Source: Corylus avellana (lineage: Eukaryota; Streptophyta; Magnoliopsida; Fagales; Betulaceae). Taken from it: DNA of 64,000 nucleotides. Location: the NCBI RefSeq assembly GCF_901000735.1, contig NC_081545.1, positions 9,473,739 through 9,537,738 of the forward strand. Direction: 5' to 3'. Shown one piece after another: positions 1 through 12,300 of this stretch. A program made the position numbers and the translations under genes. Each line of letters starts with the position of its first letter. The stretch's first letter is position 1. A model generated the notes under the pieces. That model saw nothing but the letters and a program-made list of their open reading frames with translations, was not told where the DNA came from and did no database searches.

Positions 1-391
1 TTAGAAGAAATGTAGTGACCAAGTCTTGAGGATAATTTTTTTATTGAGTGCCATTTGCGCAATTGAATTTTATATAACATTAAAATCTTGTTATAGAAAT
101 AATAAACAATTAATTGTCAAAGCTCTACCAAATGGACCAACTTGACCCAAGTTGGCTTAGCATAATTGGCTTCTACCCTTCTATTTCTTTGGATCCATTA
201 ATTGATTTTGAGCTAATTAATTATTTGGGGATAAACCTAGAGCATGCTAGACCTATATATATTGTTGATATTTCTCATGAAACCCCTTGCTAAGTTTAAG
301 TTTTGGCATGGCCCCTCTGAATTTTCAGACAACTAAAGATGCTGCTATTAAGAATATGCTATAGTTAGTTTAGCAAGTAAAGTATATTAGA
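1..391. other. AT-rich intergenic DNA, nothing recognised
   Basis: I see no coding region, hairpin or repeat here beyond general AT richness. The stretch ends at the poly-T tract of the neighbouring SINE. Confidence 0.5.
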
Positions 392-522
392 TTTTTTTTT
401 TTTTTTTTTGACATATTCGCATAAAGGGAGGGAAATGGGGGAAGATGATTCGAAGTTACGAACTAATAACTTCCGCTTCATAAGGCGTGGTCCCCAACCG
501 ATTGAGCTACCCCTTGGGAGCC
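392..522 (-). mobile_element. tRNA-derived SINE
   Basis: Read on the minus strand this begins with a tRNA-like head: an A-box-like TAGCTCAATCGG (about 498-509) and a B-box-like segment containing TTCGAATC (about 448-462). It ends in an 18-nt poly(A), seen as poly-T at 392-409. The hexamer ATATTA occurs on both sides (384-389 and 524-529) and may be a short target-site duplication. No anticodon arm or acceptor stem closes, so this is a SINE and not a functional tRNA gene. Confidence 0.6.
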
Positions 523-1360
523 AATATTATGGCTTTTACTACAAATTTATATGTTAGTTTATATGATACTTACCATATCAAGCATATAGCAACTACAAAA
601 TTGAATTTACCTATTAATTTTTTCACTATTAAGACACTATCACGTGAGTTTTTAAAGGGGTTATGGTAAAAACATACGACTTTTACTACAATTCATTTAC
701 AAATTGACGTGTCAGTAAAATTGAATCTCATTTTTCGCTTATGTGGATAGTTGATGTGTATCCTGCTGGATGGGAAATGGGCCTAAATGCTTTTTAGGAA
801 TGCATGCAAGCAGTTTCAGGGTGGAAGAAAAGATAATGCTAATGAAAATATAAAAGAATAGCTGAATAAAATAAAACAAACACAATGATTTTACGTGGTT
901 CGATTTATGACCTTTGTTCACATATTAAAGCTTTTAGGGCTACATTTTGCTCTTATTCAATTGATGAGTTTACAATATAAAATGCTTGACCTATTTATAG
1001 AGCTTACATATAAAAAATAATCCTAATCAAATCATTTAATTTAGTGTAATTCAATCTTATCAAATCCTTAAATTCAAAATAATATATTCTTCATCAAAGG
1101 TAATACAATTCTGATCAAATTCCTAACTTTAAGATAAGTGTTGTCCATGTGTACCCTCCCTCACATGGGCATTAGCATATTCATGAAAGGGCATGTACCA
1201 CTCTCCTCATGCCATGGCGGGGGTAGCATTTCCACTGCCGTCCAGCAGTGGTTGTGGTGGCGGTGGTCACCGGCTGCCGCTAGTCCCTACCAACGTCATG
1301 GGGTTGGCTTCATGAGTGTTATGCCTATTCGATCTGGGACGGTTGAGGAAGAAAAGTACC
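523..1360. repeat. intergenic DNA with a possible LTR fragment
   Basis: Between about 840 and 1020 the text resembles the promoter-proximal part of a plant LTR read on the minus strand: a CTATAAATAGG TATA-like motif near 985-1000, and an ACGTGGTTCG motif common in Ty1/copia-type LTRs near 892. No polyprotein, primer-binding site or matching second LTR is present, so this can only be an old fragment. The rest, including the GC-richer 1190-1320, gave nothing recognisable. Confidence 0.3.
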
Positions 1361-1770
1361 TTGTCACACAAACAGGAAATGGTTGAAAAATTCAATTTTA
1401 TAGAACACAAAAGCACGAAAGCCAACTTGCAAAAATGAACTTGGTGTTATATTATATTAGATCAGGATGTTTCTCACTCAAACATTCATATATTTTTATT
1501 TCCAATGTCAAAGGTTAACATCCCATAAACTAACATATCATCATAGTATGCCTAAATTTCCTAGATTCAATCTTGTCACACAAACAGGAAATGGTTGGAA
1601 AATTCAATTTTATAGAACACAAAAGCACGAAAGCCAACTTGCAATAATGGACTTGGTGTTATATTATATTTGATCAGGATGTTTCTCACTCAAACATTCA
1701 TATATTTTTATTTCCAATGTCAAAGGTTAACATCCCATAAACTAACATATCATGATAGTATGCCTAAATT
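1361..1770 (+). repeat. 212-bp tandem duplication
   Basis: A unit starting TTGTCACACAAACAGG at 1361 restarts at 1573, giving a period of 212 bp. The second copy runs to about 1770. The two copies differ at only a few positions over about 200 bp, so the duplication is recent. No coding potential is preserved. Confidence 0.9.
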
Positions 1771-3000
1771 TCCTTCCCTTGACAAAATTATTTAAGCTAG
1801 GGATGATCTGGCACTGATGTGGACTTAAATATTTCTACTTATTTAAATATATCCAATCAATAATCATTTAGGTAAGATTCTGGCAATTTTGGGTTTTTTT
1901 TTTTTTCCTTACTGTTTTTTTTTTTTTTTTAAATTTATCAGGGTATACAAGAATCACAAACCTATATATACTCAAATTGAAAAGGGCATGTACAAGAACA
2001 AGAAAAAGCTTCCCAACACCTTAGTCACTTCTCAAATTTTCACAATACATGCGCCAAGCCCTTAATTACCTCCCTATAACAATAGCATGTGACATTTAAT
2101 TTGACATTAAATCCTCGCTAGAACCATATTACGGTGAAAAACAAGACATCGCATGAAACGTGAGTCGTCAGAATTAGTGAACAAACACAACACTTCATCA
2201 GAACACTGCCTAATAATAAGGAGACACCTGACAGGACCCATGTAAAGGAAAAAGAGAGCCCATGACATAAAGAAAATAGGCTATCGAGAGGTATGAAACT
2301 ATTCCATCCACTCAATCACCAAAGAACAATTCTATAAGTTTTTCTAAACTTCTTCCTGGACATATTACTAACTTAAGCATTGGAGTGTTCTCCCATTGAC
2401 CCATCCAACGAGGTCACCTGTATCTATTTCTTCTTATTACAGGTTTCAATGACTTGTAATGCGATGTCCAATCGACTAATTCTTCAAAGTTAGGAAATAA
2501 AGTCCTCGTCAAGACAAATCATATATTCTAGAGAAACAATAAAGTTGAACCCATAACATTGTGAAAACAAAATGGTTTCTAAAGAAATAGGCACAAGAAT
2601 TCGGCTGTATTACGATCAAGTTTGAATCCAAGCAACCTGTTGCTGTCCTGAATTTTAATTACATCTACAATGCTAGCAGTTGAAAAAAATATTTTCTCCT
2701 CTTATTTTCAAAGTTCGTTATACAATTTCGTCAAATCCAAGTGAAGAACTCGTCAAATTCAAATGATGCTAGCTTGGAAGATTGAGAAGACTCGTCAAAT
2801 TCAAGCTCATTGACAAAATTTGCAGAATATTTCCTTCGAAAACTAGTATTTATTATTGGAGAAGTTGAAATTTTTTCACCTAAAAAAGATTACTATTCAA
2901 CGTGAATAGAATATTTGTTAAAAACTTGTGTGGATGCAAATTTCCGCAAAACCAACATGTATTATTGAAGAAGTTGAAATGTTTCAGTCACAAAACATGA
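1771..3000. repeat. intergenic DNA with a decayed LTR end
   Basis: Around 2365-2400 there is an ACTAACTTAAGCATTGGAG motif. The related ACTAACTTAGGCATCGGAG string is typical just inside the R/U5 part of plant Ty3/gypsy LTRs and recurs in this window near 38310, 47540 and 57900. No other part of an element is recognisable. The remainder, including about 2700-3000 with loosely repeated GAAGTTGAAAT words, holds no gene that I can see. Confidence 0.35.
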
Positions 3001-3122
3001 TTATTTTATCATTAAAAGAAAACCTAATACACGAAGCTTCCAAAATTATACAAAAAGGCAAGAGATTTTTCAAACTCAATACGAAAAAACTTTCAAAAGA
3101 ATAAAGTGGAATCGAGAAAGAT

Positions 3123-6100
3123 CTACAAGAATTTCTCAATGCTGGCAGTTAGTGTGGTTTTGGGCACAGCGCCAATTACTGCATCTTTCTTCTCACCATT
3201 GACGAAGATCATGATTGTTGGGATGCTTCGAATTCCGTATTGGGTTGCCATTGAAGGACTATCATCAGTATTCAACTTGAAGCACTTGAGCTTCCCAGCA
3301 TACTGCTTCGATAGTTCGTCAATTACTGGATGGATCATACGGCAGGGCCCACACCATGGAGCCCAAAACTCAACCAGAACAGGCCCATCAGCCTTGAGGA
3401 CAAGTGATTGCCATGTAGCATCGGTTACAGTAGGAACTGAAATTTTGAAAGTGAAGGAAGAGTTGTCAAATTCAATTCTCACATGAAGAAGCAATTGGGT
3501 GCATTTCATGGAAGAACTACAAAGATATCCAATATTTCTTTTTGATATGTAGCCGAAATATCATTGAAAAGCGGAAAGCGCAACCCAATACACATGAAAT
3601 ATACAAGAAAAATACCTAACTACAAGGAGATAACATTAAATATTTTTCCACAGCCAATGAGTTAAATTTTAAACAAATGAATTAGCATTAAATATATGGA
3701 ACCATGGTATGTTTTGGAAATTATTCCCACACAAACAGAAAAAGGGCGCATAATTGTAGGTGTTAATTTACAGGATCATTTGAAATTCCAAACAAATTTA
3801 TCTCAAAAAAACCCGAAACAATGATTTACTAAGTAAAACTCAATTTGAGTCCTTTCGACTTCATAGCATGGATCAGACAATGCTAGTGACTCAAGAGCAC
3901 AAACTAAATGCTTTCTTTGTTGGTAAGATTTGGACCTAGGAACTTTCAAAATGCACATACTAATTTGCTAATTTTCAATCAACCAACCCTACCTTCACCT
4001 CTCACCACTTGAACCAGGGCCCAATGGCAAAAAATGAACTATTGTCCATGTTAGATATCTCTAAGACTAAGTGCAAGACGCTCCAACAAGGAATTGAGAG
4101 TAAAAGGTCAATCATGAAATAAGGAGTTAAATATGTCATGAATTACTGACTACAAACTAAATTACATGTGTCACATGTGATACCGCTCATGTAATTTAGC
4201 TTGTAATCAGTAAATTTTTGGAACCAGCGCAACCTCTAGGTATCATAGCAGGAATCCTCGGAATCCTCTGTGTTGTGGGTAATGCTAGTATTGCAACCAC
4301 AGCTGTTTTGTAATTATTTTTTTTTTCTCACTTTTTAAATTAGTTCATATCAATCAGCCTTAAAATCATTCTTTACCAGACGAACTAAATTCCTAAATAA
4401 TAGTAATAACATTAATTAAAAAGGAAATAGTATGTTATCTTTTCTTTTTTTACTTCAGCTGTTCAGATTTCATTTTTGTCCTCCCTAGTATCTGTTATTT
4501 GATCTTTTAGGGTTTCCCTTCATTTGAGATAGAGACTCTTGTTTTCATCTCAACCTAATTTACCTCCTTAAGCTAGTGTTATGGTATAGTCAAGTAGTTG
4601 TGTGTATGCGTTGGGGGGTGTGACTGTGTATGTGTGTACGTGTGTATTCTTTGTTGTGATTTCCATGTCACCCTCACATCAACATAAATAATTTCTTAGG
4701 TAAGAATGTGTGTGTAATACCCCGATCCTATATTGAGAAGATAAGGAGCAGCACGCATAGAGTGAGTGGTTTATAAAGATAGTTATGAGTGCTAAGTTCC
4801 ACATTGCTTAGTTATTAAGTGAAAATGAACTTTATAATGGATTTTAGGAAAGCTCCAAATGACTAGTCATTTTGAGGTAATAGCGTAAATATGACTAGAA
4901 CTTTTTCTTAGGTCATTACGATGGGTGCAAGTCATCCAACTATCAAGTGCTAGGAACTAGGATGATAGATTTAGATATGCTCATATTTGTACCCAATGCA
5001 AATGCACAACCGCGCACAGCAACAATAACAATAGCAATAATGATGATGATAACAAAAACAATTAAAAAAATTAAAAAAGTAAAAGGTATTTTATCTTTTT
5101 TTTTTTGAAAAAAATTATATTTAGCCCTTAGGTTTTCATCTTATTTGAATTTAGTCATTGATTTATTAATTTCATGTATATAGTCCTTAGGTTTTTCCCA
5201 AGTTTAAAATCGGTCCCTTTGTCACTTTACTGTCAAACTTAATGGTTTATCATCTGCCAGATGTCTCATTTGACACATCATAAATGCTCTAATGCAATGC
5301 CAAGTTAACAAGTGTTAAGTTATTCATAAAAAAAATAAACATAAAAGACCCAAAAAAATTCATCGATTTGACACGTAAAACTTAGACAAACACAAAATCT
5401 AAAGAGCAAACTCATAATAACAAAAACATTCGGCTCCGTTGGCGTGGCATTGCATTGAGGCGTTAAGATGGACGTCGATGTGTCAAATAATACACATGTG
5501 GTAGATGACAAACGGTTAATTTTAACAGTAAAGTGATAGAGGGCCCTATTTTAAACTTGGGCAAAACTTAAGGGCCTTATTCTTGAAATTGAAAACTTAA
5601 GAACTAAATCCAAATCATATGAAAACCTGAGGACTAAATATGATTTTTCCCCTTTCTTTTTTTGTTCTTTCTTTTTTACTTTTGCAGTTTAGATTTCATT
5701 GTCCTCCATAGCATTTGTTCTTTTGATCTTTTAGGGTTTCATTTCATTTGATATAGAGACTCTTGTTTTCCAACCAAGCTAACTTGCCTCTTTCAGCTAG
5801 TATTATGGTAATCAGATCTCATTTCAGCAGTCTAGCAAATTTGTGTGTATGTATGTATATGTGTGTGTGCGCGCGCACGAGTTCTTAGTTGTGATTTCCA
5901 TGTCCCCCCAACATCGACACAAACAATTTCTGCAGTAAGAATGTGTATGTGTGTAAGCGATCTGACTATCAAGTGCTTCAAACTGAGATAATAGATTTAA
6001 ATGTCTGTAGTCGTACCCAACACAAAAGGTGATTAAATAGATTCAGACCGGTCTACAGGGTACTAAAGATGCCAGACTTTAAGGATAATGCAAGCCAAAA

Positions 6101-7081
6101 GTATAATTTTTTTTTGGAAGGGCATAAACAGAGTGTTTTAGCAAGTGATTTATGATATTAAGTGTGGGATAGAAACAGTCTTAAAATTTAGAAGAGGTTG
6201 TCAATGTCATGTGGTGGAAATTATGGTAAATATGCATTTCAACAAGAAGCTTCCATGGGTAGAAAATTAAGTCCATTCAAAAAGGAAGCTTCCAATAGAA
6301 CTAATAACTGCTCAACTCCCTTACATCTGTTCATCCATAGCTCACAGTAATTCATACGGTGGGACAGAGCACAAGCAACATACATATTTTTTTTCTTTTC
6401 CAAATCATTTGAATATGGTCAAGCCTTGGCCCCAATCTCGAAGAAAACAATTTCATCTATATAGATCGTTACCCCAGTTGCAAGATGTTGACATTCGAAC
6501 TCTTGACAGATGGTAAAAGACTGTCCCTTTGAATTCAACCCATACGAAAAAATAACTACAGAGCTTCAATCTAGCCCATATTCATACGGGTGAAGAAGTA
6601 TGATTATCCATGTTAACACGCAAATGAATACGTTATGACAGTTGAAAAATATATTGCATAGAAAAACGAATATAATTTCACCAAAAAACAAACGAATATA
6701 ATTCCACCAATTCTTTTTCCAATACACATTCATCACCCAAACAATCTCAATTCAAATTCAACCAAAACAAGCCCATGAATTCGAATAAGAATTTAACAAA
6801 TAAAAGAAACTTAGAGCAACAAACTTACCATCAAGAGCAGTGTCCTGCGCTTCGCAAACAATATGACCACTTGGGCGAAGAGCCCTAGGTTTTCTGGAGG
6901 TGAACGAAGACACGGATCGGTTGGAAGGCAATTGGATCCTGAGGCCAGAGAATCCCGCGAAAGAACCAGGTTTCCGGCAGACGGAGAGGGAAAGAGACGG
7001 AGATGACGTCAGCGCCGGCGGGAGGGACTGCGTGCGATTGGAAAGGGAAGAGATAGCGATGGATTGCGGTACGGTCGCCAT
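3123..7081 (-). CDS. TRXM: thioredoxin M-type, chloroplastic
   Basis: Two exons on the minus strand, 6829-7081 and 3123-3436, join with a phase-1 intron (GTAAGT donor, TTTCAG acceptor) into 188 residues. Residues 1 to about 75 are rich in Ser, Arg and Pro and end near VCEAQ, a typical stromal transit peptide. The thioredoxin fold follows from about residue 86. The redox site WCGPC is at 112-116, the preceding FWAPW is intact, and the cis-proline is in RSIPT (Pro157). In this family the reduced Cys pair, recharged by ferredoxin-thioredoxin reductase, activates Calvin-cycle and other stromal enzymes. The ATG at 7081 is the first in frame and gives a full transit peptide. The 3.4-kb intron is swollen by a tandem duplication, a fold-back element and a hairpin. 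Length and exon structure fit an intact gene. Which m isoform this is cannot be told. Confidence 0.95.
4142..4214 (-). repeat. 27-bp-stem hairpin in thioredoxin intron
   Basis: The arms 4142-4168 and 4188-4214 are inverted copies with a 19-nt loop. The two DNA mismatches both become G-U pairs in the transcribed (minus) strand, so the intron RNA can form an almost uninterrupted helix. It is probably a small inverted-repeat element relic. There is no evidence that it is processed. Confidence 0.7.
5108..5657. mobile_element. fold-back MITE in thioredoxin intron
   Basis: The ends are inverted copies: near 5115 ATTATATTTAGCCCTTAGG, and on the other strand near 5640 ATCATATTTAGTCCTCAGG, with similarity continuing for over 100 bp on each side. 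There is no coding capacity. A related but left-truncated copy lies at 16338-16795. The target duplication is ambiguous because both flanks are T-rich. Confidence 0.65.
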
Positions 7082-7116
7082 GGAAAAATCTGAGAATTGG
7101 GTGTTGAGAGATTGGG

Positions 7117-7127
7117 TTTATATATAC
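7117..7127 (-). promoter_or_regulatory. possible TATA box of thioredoxin M gene
   Basis: The minus strand reads GTATATATAAA about 36-46 nt upstream of the ATG. If used, the 5' leader would be only some 5-15 nt, which is unusually short, so the true start may lie further upstream. Confidence 0.3.
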
Positions 7128-7918
7128 AAAAATGAGAAAAGAGAGACCGGAAAGTTAGATGAGAGAGGAATTGGAGATGCGGTGTGTATGGAAGAAAGTC
7201 CGAGGGAGAGTGGAGGATTGATGCTTGAATTGAAGAGTAGCTAAGCTCTGAGTGTGTGGTATAACGGTAATAATCTCTGGTTCTATTTTCCTTTTTTTCT
7301 TTTTTCTTTTTTTAATAAAAAAATTTAATTTGTAATGTCCTAATTTTGTAATATATGTAAAATGATAAGAATACACTCAATAAATTTTTTAAAAGAATAG
7401 TAATAAAAAATTAAAAAAAAAAAAAAAAATCCTAAGAGGAGTTACTCGGCCTCTTAACCCAATTTGGCTTTTTTTTAGCCAAATACGGGTGACTGAACCA
7501 CATTTTAAGGTAAATAGAGAGCAGTTAAACCACTACTTGACTATTTGAAAATGGTTCGATCACTCTCAAATAATCATGGGGTGGCTAAAATCAGCCCCAA
7601 ATTGAAATTGATAAGATCCGGTTTGGCTTAACCACCACAAAGCTATTGTTTTTACTATTTCTTTGCATATGTAAGCTTCTAGCTGAAAAATGTTGTTAGA
7701 ACCATAAACTCGTGGGCGAACTCGCTCAAAAAGAGTAAGGAAGGAGCGGACTCTTTTCTAACGGCCACTTGTAGCTCATGGGATACATTTTCTGTGCAAA
7801 TTGACAAAAAAATGGTAATGGGTCAAATTGAAAATGTTGGATAGTTGAATGAGGTTGATCGTCACTTATAAAGTTTGAAAGTGATTGCAAATGAGACATA
7901 AGTTTGAAGGGGGTAAGT
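7128..7918. other. intergenic DNA between divergent genes
   Basis: This is upstream sequence of the thioredoxin gene, then AT-rich DNA. At about 7440-7640 there is a decayed piece with GGTGGCT and AACCAC words like those inside the fold-back and Mutator-like elements further right. No gene is seen. Confidence 0.5.
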
Positions 7919-8563
7919 TAGGGCTATAATCGAACCGAGCTGAGCCGAATATTGAATAATTTGAATGTTCAAGCTCAATTCGTTTAATTTTTTTCAAACT
8001 CAAGCCGAGCTTGAGCTTTCCACCGAACTAGATAATCTGTCTGTTCAAGTTCTGTTTATTTATTTTTCAGCCGAGCTCGAGCTTGTTCACGAGTTATCCA
8101 ATTAATTTAATTATTTCATATATAAAGTAAATATTGTAATTGTTCAATTTTTTTTTTAATTAATACAAATTATTAGTTATTTAATTATAGTTAAGATTTA
8201 TATGCATACACATAAACTCACTTATACACACACAAAAACACTTATATTTATATCCAAACTCACAATTATAATAATTCAATTGATATATATTATATTATAA
8301 AAAATCTTTGTTTTTTTTTTTAAAAAAAATACTTAACATGTTCTCATTACAAAGTTAAATATAATATTATAAAAATAATAAAAATGAAGTTATACAAACT
8401 TATACGAGCTTGTACGAGTCGAACTGTGCTTATACAAGCCTAGCCTAAATTCTTGAATTTTTTGTTCAAGATCTGTTCGTTTAATAAACGAACCGATCCT
8501 GAGCCGAGCTAATCCGAGCGAAGTCCGAACATGCATGAGTATTTTTGCTCACTTATAACCCTA
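7919..8563. mobile_element. non-autonomous DNA transposon, 645 bp
   Basis: The ends are perfect 11-bp inverted repeats, TAGGGCTATAA and TTATAACCCTA. Subterminal regions on both sides are full of GAGCCGAGCT-like words in opposite orientations. The flanks carry a 6-bp direct repeat, GTAAGT, at 7913-7918 and 8564-8569. There is no ORF, so it must have been moved in trans. Subterminal GAGCCGAGC repeats are common in plant hAT-like MITEs, but hAT elements make 8-bp duplications, so the superfamily is left open. Confidence 0.8.
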
Positions 8564-9370
8564 GTAAGTGTGTTTCCCCAATAACAAATTTAGACATTTT
8601 ATTTTATTTTTCTTAAAAATTACTTTATCCAAATATAATAAACAATTTAAACTAAAACTTTGCAAGTTTTCAAGAATATTATGATTATTTGAATTAGGGG
8701 CTTCTAGATTTTTTTAAGTAACTTCATATTAGAATTTTTAGAATACTAATATCATAATTTTTAAATTAAATGATTTAGATTTTTCAATCTAAGTTTTACC
8801 TTTGAAATTTTTTCCTTAATTTATAGTGCCTTACCTTGTTAATTCACATGAACAAGACAATTAAGTGGAAAGTGATATATTTTAAGAGTTTTAACGTGTT
8901 TAATTATATTTATTTTCTCTAAATACGTTTAATAAAAAAATCGCCGCAAACAGGACAAACACTGTTCATCACCATTTCCTAAAAAAATTAACATCAAAAC
9001 ATTCTAACTTTTTCACTTTTAATATCAAATCATTCACTTTTTATTATTACTCAAATAAAAAAATCACTACAAAACAAAATTTTTTTACTTTTCCACACCA
9101 CTTTTTCATTTTTTTTATATCAAACATTCTTACTTTTTTTTCACATCAATCTACATCAACTACAGTGTTTAGGTCATCCCATTTGCCAAACACCCCCTAA
9201 AACTTGCGTCTTCTTCAGAATTAATTGTCGCCTTAGAAACCATAACTGTCGCCGCTAGAATTGATTTTGAAAGAACATCAAACGACGACGGTTCGTAGGA
9301 ACACAACATATTAACCACACTCCAAAACAGCCAAATGCTGAAGTGACAGACACGCCGCAACAGCTCCACC
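8564..9370. repeat. intergenic DNA with MITE-like block before DTW gene
   Basis: From about 8930 to 9190 a block reading ATTACTCAAATAAAAAAATC and ending in CCAAACACCCC matches blocks at 17719-17951 and 33590-33720, so it belongs to a dispersed short element. The promoter of the DTW-domain gene should lie in the last 200-400 bp. I see no convincing TATA box. Confidence 0.5.
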
Positions 9371-12300
9371 ATGCTCTTGTTCGCCACGACAAGGGCCTTC
9401 ACATTCAAATGCTCGCTTTCTTCATATCTTGGATTCTCCACGAAGACCCACATGGACGCTAAACCCAGAACCCTGCTCCACAGCCCCTTCTCGAGCTCCG
9501 CCTCTCGCTCTCCTCCTAGAGAGGCTCACATGAACGAACCTGGAAATGGGTTCATCTCATTGCAGGAGTGGCAGGGGTGGGGCACCAAGTCTCCTGTGCC
9601 AGCCATGGTCACGGAAATCGTTGAGGAGTTGCAGTCTATGGAGAATGATATTGACGCTCAGATGAGCTTTGGTGGCATTGGTGGCAAACTCCAGGTATTC
9701 TGTTATTATTTCTGTAGTAAAGTTTTGTGCTTGATTCTCTGTTTGGTTTTTGCGAAAAGTAAGGATTTTTTTTTAGATATTCAAGATTGCTTATTGAGGC
9801 AACTGAAAATTACTCACTAATTTTCAGCTGGGTATTGGAGAACGCGCACTCTCCGTTTTGTTTGTAGAAAAACCGAGGAAAAGAGAAGAACGAATCTTTT
9901 AGATTTATATATTTATTTACTTACAATTCAACAAAAATCAATTCAAGAAAGTCAGATTGTTGGATTAGGCTCAGTTGAGTAGAGGTTCTTTTCGGTCTTG
10001 GCTCCAAATAATTGAAGAACCAAGGGTTAAGAATTTTGATTTATTTTTGTTTACCGGGTAATTCAGCACATAAATAAAACTAAATAGTAATTGAGAAAGA
10101 AATTCGGGGTGGTTATCAGAAATCTGGAGGAAGGATGGTGATTTGATGGGAGTTTGATAGGCATTCTCACCTTGATGTCCATAACGCTAGAGGGGTTGCT
10201 TAGTTTTGTGGGAACCTTTGACAGCTATTACTGATTTCTAATTATTTAAATTTGCAAACAATATAATGTCTTAGAAATATATGTCAATTATGGTTCCTCT
10301 TTATGGGCGACATTCTTGGCTGATTATGCTCCTGGAATGGATGAAGAATCAGCGATCAATTAATAGAATTCTATTATATGTTTCGAGCTGTCTCACTGTT
10401 ATTTTTTTTTTTAATCATCTAGCAATGTTTCAAGCATGTCAAGTCTCCACATGACATGATTTCATGAGAGTACCTTTCGCATGATGCTTATGTTCAAGCA
10501 TGTGTCTTGAATTATTTAGAGCTGAGGTGTGTTTTTCTTTTTTGGAAACCAAAGCAAATGAAATGTTAGATTCAAAAATGAGCTTATCTGCTTTTTCTAT
10601 CTTAATTTTCAGCAATAAATGGAGCACAAGGAGAGTGGTGCTGGTTTAGTGGCGTATGGCAAAATAATTACATTTATTATCTTGGACTTTTAGTTAATAA
10701 TAAGTTTAATCATTAACACCAACTCCAGATATCATTGATAAAGAGTGTAGAAGATACCATTCACTTAATGATCCTCTCCTCCCAAACACCTGAATGTGGA
10801 ACCTGCAAAATCCGAGTTCAAATTTGTCATAGTCTTGCTTAGAGTATGCTTGAGAAAGATAGTTTCTCTTTAAAAAGAATAATTGTTTTGGTGTGTTACC
10901 CATGGTCACTGGTGGCTTAGTAGTTCTTGTTTACTTTTAGTTCAAACTGGATTTGGCTCCAGTGTGTGGAAAACATATTTTTCATCTTCTATTTTAAATT
11001 TTCAGGGATATTTTAAAGTTCAAGAGGATAAAAAGCACCGAGCAACATATCAAGCTTTAGGTGATTCTGAAAAAAAGTTTCAATTTTTTGCAGCTCGACA
11101 AATAGCATGTCGCTTGCTTGGAAGTAGGGGATATCTTTGTCAGAAGGTATTTCTTTGTATATAAATCATTGCAACATTTCATGTCAGTATTGTTTTCCTT
11201 TATTTAGTTGCACCTGGTTGGAATTTTTGTGGACCAAGTGGTGTTTGGCACATACGAGAAGAGGAGAAAGTGCCTTTACATTGTTTCATGTTTTTATTAT
11301 TATTTATAACTCTTTCATAATTATGCAGTGCTGGCTTCCTTTGGAAGACTGTATGTGCTCCGGACTCATTCCCTGCAGTCTATGGCCTGGAATGCGATTC
11401 TGGTTGTATATGCATCCAAAGGTTTTGCTATGTCTGGGCATTTTGTATTTCAGTTCTCCTGATCTGCATAATATCTTTTTAGTTCATTAGACTGACAGTA
11501 GAAAATTTGCAGGATTTCCTTCGACAAAACAACACCGGAAAGTTGTTATGGCAAGTATTTGGCATTGAAGCTGTAACTTTGTGCCTCTTTGGCATTGCTG
11601 AGCATGAAGAAATGATGTGGAACACATTCAAACGTGCAGGTCTTTGCAATCTTTTTGCTTTCTTGAGATGATCAAAATTTAGATTAGTTGATGGTGGTAC
11701 GGTACCTGTAAAAAGCTGTAGCTTTTCTGTATGGAAGTCATCTATTATGCTTAAAATCTCATTTCAAAGTACGGTCTAATTTTGGTGTGGTAAAGTTTAC
11801 TTTTATAAAAATAATTCAAACACATTCAACTCTTTCTTGGGAAATTTATTATTCTTTTGTTCATGTGGAAAGTGATAGTGGTATTTGGAATTTTGGAGTG
11901 CACATGCAGTCATATTATAGAGATTTTCTTAGCCTAATTGATTGTTATCCTTACATTGATGGTGGTTGAAATAAAAACTGCATGTTGAATCTTAATAATT
12001 GGAATTTATCACAGCTAAGTTAATGTATGAAGTTGTTCGGCTGCATTCTGAGCATTTTGATTTGAGACCGTAACATTTGATCTGTGGACTCTTGGTCTTT
12101 AAGCCTTTGGAATAATTGCTGACTGTTTTTATAGTACTTTTCAGGAAAAAACAATGTTTGGTGCCTTTATCCCAACAAAAGTGCTGTGACTGAATCCGTT
12201 CAGGAGGCCTTCGGTCAAGAGTCTTCAGCAGATCGGAAATGCACACAACTGATGGTACTCTTTTTTCCTTTTTTAATATTTCTAACACAGCATACATGCT

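Larger units (their letters stand above)
3437..6828 (-). other. thioredoxin M intron, enlarged by repeats
   Basis: The 3392-nt intron contains an imperfect direct duplication (about 4436-4715 and 5657-5955, both with GT/GTGTGT-rich segments), and a fold-back element at about 5108-5657 lies between the copies. The left copy is also interrupted at about 4712-4921 by a short piece beginning TGTAATACCCCG, which looks LTR-related. A long hairpin sits at 4142-4214. No second gene is visible inside the intron. Confidence 0.7.

Noticed and set aside
392..522. A tRNA gene on the minus strand
   Set aside because: Box A and B-like words are present but no cloverleaf closes, and a poly(A) tail follows. 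A SINE fits better.
3106..3486. A 126-codon plus-strand ORF
   Set aside because: It is the reverse complement of the thioredoxin active-site exon.
6900..7244. A 114-codon plus-strand ORF
   Set aside because: It is antisense to thioredoxin exon 1 (transit peptide) and its leader; charged, low-complexity composition, no motifs.
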